This document shows positions 13,893 to 18,758 of a stretch of DNA of 18,758 bases, in pieces (position 1 is the stretch's first letter; each line of letters starts with the position of its first letter). Made by a program: the position numbers and the translations under genes. The stretch is from Methylacidiphilaceae bacterium UBA1321 (GTDB lineage Bacteria > Verrucomicrobiota > Verrucomicrobiia > Methylacidiphilales > UBA1321): positions 1 to 18,758 of the forward strand of contig DBTH01000259.1 of NCBI GenBank assembly GCA_002306945.1. Direction: 5' to 3'. The notes under the pieces are model-generated. The model had not been told where the DNA came from. It made no database searches and was given only the letters and a program-made list of their open reading frames with translations.

Positions 13893-14345
13893 ATGCCCGC
13901 CCGAACTGCAAAAACCGAATCCGCCGCTTGCACCGCCGTCTCTTTCTGGCTGGTCAAACAGGAACCCGCGACCTATTCCTTCGCACAGTTTCAAAAAGAA
14001 AAAGTCACCGCGTGGACCGGCGTACGCAATTTCCAGGCGCGCAATAATCTTCGCGCGATGAAAAAAGGCGACGCGGTTCTCTACTACCACAGCAACGACG
14101 ACCGCGCCATTGTCGGCCTCGCCGAAGTCGTCAAAACCGCCTACCCCGACCCCACCGCCACCGAGGGCGACTGGTCGTGCGTCGATCTCAAGGCCATTCG
14201 CGCCTTTGCCAAACCGCTCGCCCTGACGCAAATCAAGACCGACGCCGCCCTCAAAAACATCGTCCTTATCCGCCAATCGCGCCTCTCCGTCATGCCGGTC
14301 ACTCCCGCCGAATTCGTCCGCATCCTCAAACTCACCGGCGATTGA
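13893..14345 (+). CDS. EVE-domain protein
   Basis: EVE domains are PUA-like folds related to YTH readers and bind modified bases in DNA or RNA. This 150-residue protein is a nearly pure EVE domain. FWLVKQEPATYSFAQF (18-33) is the family opening, WTGVRNFQARNNLRAMKKGD (41-60) and VLYYHS (62-67) line the base pocket, and IVGLAEV continues the barrel. About 17 polar residues precede the domain. EVE proteins often accompany restriction or modification genes, but none is seen here; it sits in an operon with metabolic genes, 26 bases before the ROK kinase. Confidence 0.92.
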   Translation: MPARTAKTESAACTAVSFWLVKQEPATYSFAQFQKEKVTAWTGVRNFQARNNLRAMKKGDAVLYYHSNDDRAIVGLAEVVKTAYPDPTATEGDWSCVDLKAIRAFAKPLALTQIKTDAALKNIVLIRQSRLSVMPVTPAEFVRILKLTGD

Positions 14346-14371
14346 CCTCGACACACCTACTCCATTTTTCC

Positions 14372-15307
14372 ATGAACACTCCTCTTATTCTCGGCATCGA
14401 CATCGGTGGCACCAAATGCGCCGCACTCGTCGGCAACACCCGCGGCGAAGTCGTCGCCCGTCGCGAATGGCCTTCCCTCGCCAATCGCGGACCCGAAGCA
14501 ATGCTGGTCGATTTCTTCCGCGAGACCGAAACGCTCCGCACCGCGCATCCTGCAATTGCCGCAGTCGGCGTTTCCATCGGCGGCCCGCTCGATGCCAACA
14601 ACGGCATCATCTATTCCCCGCCGAATCTTCCCGGCTGGGATGCAATCCCGCTGTGCGAACGTTTGCAAAAACAACTCGCCCTGCCCGTCTTCATCGAACA
14701 CGATGCGGCGGCCTGCGCCTGGGCCGAATACCTCTGGGGTCAGCCGCGCGTCCCCGGCCATCTTATCTACCTCACCTGCGGCACCGGATTCGGCGCGGGC
14801 TACGTTCTCAACGGTCAGATCTATCGCGGCGCACAAGGCCGCTCGCCCGAGATCGGTCACGCGCGTTTTGCCGACGACGGCCCGTTTGCCTACGACAAGA
14901 CCGGCAGCGTCGAAGCCTACTGCGCCGGTTCCTCCCTGGCCCGGCTCGCCGCGTGGCGGTTCCCGCAACGCTGGGGACAACAACCGCCGCAAGGCCCCGA
15001 ACTCGGCAAGCTCGCCGCCTCCGGCGACAAGGACGCTCGCGAAATCATCGCCTTGAGCGCACACGCCACCGGACAGGTTTGCGCCAACGTCGCCGACATG
15101 TTCGCGCCCGAGGTGATCGTCCTCGGCAGTCTCGCCCGTCATCTCGGTGAACCGTGGCTCGCGCAAGTCCGCGCCCGCTTCCGCGAAGAAGCGCTCCCAG
15201 CCGTACAGAAATTGTGCAGCCTGCGCCCCGCGACACTCGGCACGCGATTGCAGGATTGCTCCACGCTGGCGGTGGCCCTGACAACGGATCTGAATTTGCG
15301 TTCCTGA
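14372..15307 (+). CDS. ROK-family sugar kinase lacking the zinc motif
   Basis: ROK kinases phosphorylate hexoses such as glucose, fructose or N-acetylhexosamines. The chosen start gives 311 residues. The ATP-binding DIGGTK (10-15), the catalytic Asp111 in EHDAAACAWAE (normally ENDxN), the phosphate loop LTCGTGFGAGYVLNG (134-148) and SPEIGH (158-163) are present. The Cys-rich zinc motif (CxCGxxGCxE) that should follow is replaced by DDGPFAYDKTGSVEAYC, so the metal site is lost, as in a minority of ROK enzymes. The frame is open further upstream inside the EVE gene, but the ATG at 14372 matches the family start. It lies 24 bases before the glycerate kinase gene. Confidence 0.88.
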   Translation: MNTPLILGIDIGGTKCAALVGNTRGEVVARREWPSLANRGPEAMLVDFFRETETLRTAHPAIAAVGVSIGGPLDANNGIIYSPPNLPGWDAIPLCERLQKQLALPVFIEHDAAACAWAEYLWGQPRVPGHLIYLTCGTGFGAGYVLNGQIYRGAQGRSPEIGHARFADDGPFAYDKTGSVEAYCAGSSLARLAAWRFPQRWGQQPPQGPELGKLAASGDKDAREIIALSAHATGQVCANVADMFAPEVIVLGSLARHLGEPWLAQVRARFREEALPAVQKLCSLRPATLGTRLQDCSTLAVALTTDLNLRS

Positions 15308-15331
15308 TTCCATTCATTACCCCCGACCCCC

Positions 15332-16435
15332 ATGCGCGTTCTCATCGTCCCCGACAAACTCAAAGGCTCCCTCAACGCCAGCCAGGCGTCAGTCTCCATC
15401 GCCATGGGATTGCGCTCCGCGTGGCCGACCTGCAAAATCACCCGCGTCCCGCTCTCCGACGGCGGCGAGGGTTTTGTTGAAACCATCGTCGGAGCACGAC
15501 GCGGAAAAATCGTCTCCACGCGCACCGTCGATCCACTCGGTAAACCGTGCCGCGCGCACTACGGTTTACTGCCCGACGGCACGGCGGTTGTCGGTCTCAC
15601 CGAAGCCTCGGGACTTTGGCGCGTACCGGCCAGGCGGCGCAATCCTGGCACCGTTACCGTCATCGGAACCGGGAAGATCATTGAGCAACTCGTCCGCAAA
15701 GGTTGTCCGCGCATCATCATCGGCATTGGCGGCAGCGCCACCAACGACGGCGGCATCGGACTCGCCGTTCCGCTCGGCTACAAGTTCCTCGACAAACGCG
15801 GTCGCGTCATCCCGCCGCACGGCGAAGGCTTGGCCAAACTCGACCGCATTGTGCCGCCCACGCAAAAATGGAAAACGGAATTCATCGTCGCCACCGATGT
15901 CGATAATCCCCTCTACGGCCCCAACGGCGCCGCGTTCCAGTTCGCCGCGCAAAAAGGAGCCAACGCCGCGCAAGTCCGCCGCCTCGACCAGTATCTTAAA
16001 ATTCTCGCCACAGTGGCTAAAAAATCGCTCGGCCACAGCGAACACGAACAACCCGGCGCAGGAGCGGCGGGCGGTTGCGGCTACGGATTGCTGACTTTCT
16101 TTGGAGCCAAACGCGTCACCGGTTTCGACCTCTTCCGCCAATGGACCGCGCTCGACGCGTTGATCGACCGGCACGATCTCGTCATCACCGGAGAAGGTTG
16201 TCTCGACACGACTTCAACGCAGGGCAAAGGCCCGTGGGCCGTGGCGCAACTGGCTAAAAAACACGGCAAACCGGTCTGGGCCATCTGCGGATCGTGCAAA
16301 CTACAAAAAAGTAGAACTCCATTTGCGAAGATCGCCCAGATCATGGACGTCGCCCCCAATTTGGTCATGGCACAAAAACGTGGCGCGTTCTATATTCGCC
16401 GTATCGCGCATGCATTGGCGGCAGATCAGGGCTGA
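15332..16435 (+). CDS. Glycerate kinase (GarK/GlxK family)
   Basis: This enzyme class phosphorylates D-glycerate (usually to 2-phosphoglycerate), feeding glycerate from glyoxylate or sugar-acid breakdown into glycolysis. The 367-residue protein has the family start PDKLKGSLNA (7-16), PLSDGGEGF (40-48), IGIGGSATNDGGIG (about 129-142), ATDVDNPLYGPNGAA (about 188-202) and ITGEGCLDTTSTQGKGP (about 288-304). The length is normal. The position in a kinase/regulator run suggests shared control by the nearby LacI or PtsN proteins. The ATG is preceded by C-rich sequence without a Shine-Dalgarno motif. Confidence 0.93.
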   Translation: MRVLIVPDKLKGSLNASQASVSIAMGLRSAWPTCKITRVPLSDGGEGFVETIVGARRGKIVSTRTVDPLGKPCRAHYGLLPDGTAVVGLTEASGLWRVPARRRNPGTVTVIGTGKIIEQLVRKGCPRIIIGIGGSATNDGGIGLAVPLGYKFLDKRGRVIPPHGEGLAKLDRIVPPTQKWKTEFIVATDVDNPLYGPNGAAFQFAAQKGANAAQVRRLDQYLKILATVAKKSLGHSEHEQPGAGAAGGCGYGLLTFFGAKRVTGFDLFRQWTALDALIDRHDLVITGEGCLDTTSTQGKGPWAVAQLAKKHGKPVWAICGSCKLQKSRTPFAKIAQIMDVAPNLVMAQKRGAFYIRRIAHALAADQG

Positions 16436-16488
16436 CAATTCGCCGAAAATTTCAATCGAAAAAAGGAATTGGCACAGGGGATGATTGC

Positions 16489-17292
16489 TTGCATTCGATG
16501 CTAAACGACCTCAATAGCAAACTTCGATGTTCGCTTGTCGCGTTGTCACTACCGCTGCTGGTATTGACAATCGTTCCGCTGGTGGCGCTTCTCATTGGCA
16601 CCAGCCCTGCGGAACTCTGGCAGGGATTACAGGAAGAGGAAACCCGGAAAGCCATCCGGCTCAGTCTGGAAACCAGTATCGTCAGCACCCTCATTACCGT
16701 CCTCATCGGCACACCGCTTGCCGTCCTGCTCGCCGAACCGCAATTCCGCTGCCGCAACATCATCGACCGCATTCTTCAACTCATCATCGTCCTGCCTCCC
16801 GCCGTCTCCGGCATCGCCCTGCTGCTGGCCTTTGGACGCCACGGGATCATCGGCCAATGGCTCGCCGCCTGCGGCATCACCATTGTTTTCACTCCCATAG
16901 CCGTCGTGATCGCGCAAATTTTCGTCTCGGTTCCCTACTTCGTCAAGGCGGCCACAGTCGGCCTAGCCGGGGTCGATAACGAATTCAAACTCGCAGCCAG
17001 TCTCGAAGGCGCGGGCCCGCTCACCATCTTTCGCCGCATTACTTTGCCGCTGGCCTGGCGCGGATTTGCCGCCGGGATCGCGCTCGCCTGGACCCGCAGC
17101 CTCGGCGAGTTCGGCGCAACGATTGTCTTTGCCGGAAACTTCCCCGGTCGCACACAAACCATGCCGCTTGCCGTCTACGTTTCGTTCGAATCCCATTTCG
17201 AACAGGCCGTCACGCTCTCCGTCATTCTCCTCGCCGTGGCGGTCGCCATCATGCTTGTCGTCCACATTTCCACCACCATCCAGTCCGATTAA
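16489..17292 (+). CDS. Molybdate-type ABC transporter permease (ModB-like)
   Basis: This is an integral inner-membrane subunit of an oxyanion ABC importer. About five to six hydrophobic segments are visible (near residues 15-37, 60-80, 94-114, 122-145, 190-205, 238-260). The cytoplasmic EAA loop is LAASLEGAGPLTIFRRITLP, and RSLGEFGATIVFAGNFPGRT is the near-invariant ModB/CysT motif; TMPLAVY fits ModB best. A TTG at 16489 has an AGGGG motif eight bases upstream. An ATG at 16498 is the alternative start, losing only three residues. No binding protein (ModA) or ATPase (ModC) is in the window, so it is an orphan here. Confidence 0.87.
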   Translation: MHSMLNDLNSKLRCSLVALSLPLLVLTIVPLVALLIGTSPAELWQGLQEEETRKAIRLSLETSIVSTLITVLIGTPLAVLLAEPQFRCRNIIDRILQLIIVLPPAVSGIALLLAFGRHGIIGQWLAACGITIVFTPIAVVIAQIFVSVPYFVKAATVGLAGVDNEFKLAASLEGAGPLTIFRRITLPLAWRGFAAGIALAWTRSLGEFGATIVFAGNFPGRTQTMPLAVYVSFESHFEQAVTLSVILLAVAVAIMLVVHISTTIQSD

Positions 17293-17314
17293 TCCACCCC
17301 ACTAGATCCACCGT

Positions 17315-18046
17315 ATGAAATCCGTACTCGCCATTCGTCACGTCGCCTTCGAAGACGCGGGATCGTTCGCCTCGATCCTCGCCGCACGCAATTTCTCGCT
17401 CCGCTATCTCGATGCGGGAGTCGATTCCTTTTCTGAAATCGACCCGCTCGATTCCGATCTTCTCATCGTTCTCGGCGGGCCGATCGGCGTGTACGAGGAG
17501 GAAAGTTATCCGTTCCTTGTCGACGAAATCGATTTCATCCGCACGCGCTTGAAAAAAGATCTACCCACACTCGGCATCTGCCTCGGTTCGCAACTCATCG
17601 CCAAAGCCCTCGGCGCGAGCGTCTATCCCGGACCGCAAAAAGAAATCGGCTGGAAACCACTCACGCTCACCGAAGCCGGAAAGTCGTCACCGGTCTCTCC
17701 CCTGGCCGGTAACAAAACATCAATGCTCCACTGGCACGGCGACACGTTCGACCTGCCGCAAGGCGCAACGTTACTGGCCTCGACCGACGTTTGCAAACAT
17801 CAGGTCTATTCCGTAGGGAAAAATGTGATCGCCTTCCAATGCCATCCCGAAGCGTGCGCCGCGACGATGGAACGCTGGCTCATCGGTCACACGTGCGAAC
17901 TCGGTCATGCAAAAATTTCCGTGCCTGATTTGCGAACACAAATCGCTCACCACGGCAAGACTCTCGAATCGCAAGGCGCGAAATTCTTCACCGAATGGCT
18001 CGACAGCCTGGGGGCGCTGCCCCCAGACCCTCGCCAAAGGAAATGA
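17315..18046 (+). CDS. Class I glutamine amidotransferase (GMP synthase-like)
   Basis: This 243-residue stand-alone GATase domain would release ammonia from glutamine. The nucleophile Cys89 lies in LGICLGSQLIA (86-96) and His177-Glu179 in FQCHPEA (174-180), completing the triad. VLGGPIGVYEEE (52-63) forms the oxyanion region, and HWHGDTFDLP (139-148) is typical of GuaA-like stand-alone members. No synthase partner is fused or adjacent; relatives act on small amino-acid derivatives or are uncharacterised. The last ten or so residues (ALPPDPRQRK) are read from the left arm of the palindromic element that follows, and the stop codon lies at the centre of a perfect palindrome, so the original C-terminus was probably altered by that insertion. 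Confidence 0.88.
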   Translation: MKSVLAIRHVAFEDAGSFASILAARNFSLRYLDAGVDSFSEIDPLDSDLLIVLGGPIGVYEEESYPFLVDEIDFIRTRLKKDLPTLGICLGSQLIAKALGASVYPGPQKEIGWKPLTLTEAGKSSPVSPLAGNKTSMLHWHGDTFDLPQGATLLASTDVCKHQVYSVGKNVIAFQCHPEACAATMERWLIGHTCELGHAKISVPDLRTQIAHHGKTLESQGAKFFTEWLDSLGALPPDPRQRK

Positions 18047-18065
18047 TTTCCTTTGGAAACCTCAG

Positions 18066-18114
18066 AAAGGGCGGATGGCCGTGCTCGCTACGAGCACTCA
18101 GCCATCCGCCCTTT
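18066..18114 (+). terminator. Strong stacked hairpin with T-run, probable operon terminator
   Basis: AAAGGGCGGATGGC (18066-18079) pairs perfectly with GCCATCCGCCCTTT (18101-18114). Inside it, GTGCTCG (18081-18087) pairs with CGAGCAC (18091-18097) around a CTA loop. A TTTT run (18112-18115) overlaps the end of the right arm. It probably terminates the plus-strand run ending in the amidotransferase gene. Confidence 0.65.
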
Positions 18115-18190
18115 TAGTGACGTTGCATCCGGTAACGCTTCGCCACAGATTCAACTCTCGATTTAAGGATAGGATATTCTGAAAACGCAG

Positions 18191-18241
18191 AATAAGGCGA
18201 AAGGCCTTTTTCCGCAGCGGAAAAGGGCCTTTCGCCTTATT
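18191..18241. repeat. 51-nt nearly perfect palindrome
   Basis: Bases 18191-18215 and 18217-18241 are reverse complements over 25 positions with a single mismatch that would be a G-U pair in RNA; one A (18216) separates them. The arms start AATAAGGCGAAAGG. In RNA this gives a very stable hairpin, and in DNA it could form a cruciform. It may serve as a bidirectional terminator or as the folded core of the miniature element. Confidence 0.8.
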
Positions 18242-18303
18242 TGAGGATTCTCAAGGAAATCATTTCCTTAGAGCGGGGGTAGGGGGGCAGAGCCCCATAA
18301 CAG

Positions 18304-18336
18304 AACAGGCACTCCGGGTTGCCCGGAGTGCCTGTT
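18304..18336 (-). terminator. Intrinsic-type terminator of the glutamine synthetase gene
   Basis: AACAGGCACTCCGGG (18304-18318) and CCCGGAGTGCCTGTT (18322-18336) form a perfect 15-bp stem with a three-base loop. It lies about 40 bases downstream of the minus-strand glutamine synthetase stop. On that strand it is followed by CTGTTAT, a weak U-rich tail. Confidence 0.7.
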
Positions 18337-18377
18337 GGAATGTCTGCTACAGACGAGTCTTTAGCAACAGAGTGCTT

Positions 18378-18758
18378 TTAGATGTCGTAGTACATGAAGA
18401 ATTCGTACGGATGCGGGCGCAGGCGCAGGGCATCGTAGTCTTTCTTGCGTTGGTCGATGATGACTTCGAGCAGGTCTTTGGTGAAGACGTCTCCCTTGAG
18501 GAGGAACTCGTGGTCGGCTTCGAGGGCTTCGGCGGCTCCCAGGAGGGAATCCGGGGCGTGCGGCACTTTGGCCAGTTCTTCGGCGGGCAACTCGTAGAGG
18601 TTCTTGTCCAGGGGATCGCCGGGGTCGATGCGGTTCTGGATTCCATCCAGTCCGGCCAGCAGCTGCGCGGCGCAGGACAGGTAGATGTTGGCGGCCGGGT
18701 CCGGGGTGCGGAATTCGATTCGCTTGGCCTTCGGGCTTTCCGAGTAGGTCGGGATGCG
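18378..18758 (-). CDS. glnA: Type I glutamine synthetase, C-terminal 126 residues (5' end outside window)
   Basis: Glutamine synthetase joins ammonia to glutamate using ATP and is the main entry of ammonium nitrogen. The minus-strand frame is open from the window edge. It reads RIPTYSESPKAKRIEFRTPD, then NIYLSCAAQLLAGLDGIQN, IDPGDPLDKNLYELPAEELA and FLLKGDVFTKDLLEVII, and ends RPHPYEFFMYYDI, which matches the GlnA C-terminus throughout. The Tyr in KNLYELP (codon at 18594-18596) is at the position adenylylated in type I-beta enzymes, so covalent control is possible. No PII or adenylyltransferase gene is in view. Confidence 0.95.
   Translation of the reverse strand, partial: RIPTYSESPKAKRIEFRTPDPAANIYLSCAAQLLAGLDGIQNRIDPGDPLDKNLYELPAEELAKVPHAPDSLLGAAEALEADHEFLLKGDVFTKDLLEVIIDQRKKDYDALRLRPHPYEFFMYYDI

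Larger units (their letters stand above)
18008..18298. repeat. MITE-like palindromic island with related inverted arms
   Basis: The left arm (about 18010-18056) and the reverse complement of the right arm (about 18252-18298) are clearly related. Each carries a G-run/C-run mini-hairpin (CTGGGGGC gct GCCCCCAG at 18008-18026; GGGGC aga GCCCC at 18284-18296) and then a palindrome around GGAAAT and ATTTCC (11-bp arms at 18034-18056; 8-bp arms at 18253-18269). Between them lie two more strong hairpins (18066-18114 and 18191-18241). There is no reading frame with known coding features inside. Structure and size (~290 bp) fit a non-autonomous miniature inverted-repeat element. The family is not known to me. 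Confidence 0.65.

Noticed and set aside
14177..14371. Upstream extension of the ROK kinase frame into the EVE gene
   Set aside because: The extra residues are a Arg/Pro/His-rich out-of-frame reading of the EVE gene; the ATG at 14372 matches ROK N-termini.
14357..15313. Minus-strand open frame of 318 codons opposite the ROK kinase
   Set aside because: It is an antisense shadow in GC-rich DNA; the plus strand encodes a complete ROK protein.
16436..16488. Possible molybdenum-cofactor riboswitch before the ModB-like gene
   Set aside because: The gap is only 53 bases, too short for that RNA, with no conserved stems.
18191..18241. CRISPR repeat or tRNA-like structure
   Set aside because: It is a single near-perfect palindrome, not a repeat-spacer array, and has no cloverleaf.

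Overview
The window looks like chromosomal DNA of a free-living, GC-rich bacterium, most likely of the Verrucomicrobiota. This is inferred from the gene families: a uroporphyrinogen-decarboxylase-like protein paired with an AraC regulator, LacI-type regulators, a TlyA-NadK pair, and a PtsN-type EIIA beside a LacI gene. Most gene starts lack a clear Shine-Dalgarno motif. No rRNA or tRNA is present to fix the taxonomy.

Layout, left to right. (1) The window opens inside a methyl-accepting chemotaxis protein gene, followed by two hairpins. (2) Bases 947-2885 are a mobile-element relic. A group II intron with an almost complete reverse transcriptase/maturase (minus strand) has a recognisable 5' end but no recognisable domain V/VI. 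It sits between 13-bp inverted repeats that look like insertion-sequence ends. (3) A divergent pair, a UROD/MtaA-superfamily protein (minus) and an AraC regulator (plus), is bracketed by an exact 16-nt direct repeat. (4) A minus-strand, tightly coupled surface-sugar cluster encodes a nucleotide-sugar epimerase/dehydratase, a cupin and a GT2 glycosyltransferase. (5) A plus-strand pair encodes a macrodomain hydrolase and a Nudix ADP-ribose pyrophosphatase, which together fit ADP-ribose recycling. (6) Minus-strand genes encode a predicted lipoprotein SAM hydrolase (DUF62) and a single-domain response regulator. (7) A long plus-strand run follows: tlyA-nadK (overlapping), then ptsN-like, lacI-like, an EVE-domain protein, a ROK sugar kinase, glycerate kinase, a ModB-type permease and a class I glutamine amidotransferase, mostly 20-60 nt apart. 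(8) The run ends in a dense palindromic island (18008-18298) resembling a MITE. (9) The window closes with the 3' end of a minus-strand type I glutamine synthetase gene and its terminator.

Functionally, the ptsN/lacI/ROK/glycerate-kinase group suggests local control of carbon use. The three minus-strand sugar genes suggest addition of a deoxysugar to a surface polysaccharide. Macro plus Nudix is a plausible two-step pathway from O-acetyl-ADP-ribose to AMP and ribose 5-phosphate. The most unusual items are the intron/IS composite relic, the lipoprotein form of a normally cytoplasmic SAM hydrolase, the palindromic island that has written the last codons of the amidotransferase gene, and the start-signal pattern, in which the two Shine-Dalgarno-like motifs seen at overlapping genes both lie inside an upstream reading frame. 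I did not find a clearly new multi-gene system; the leads are listed as findings.
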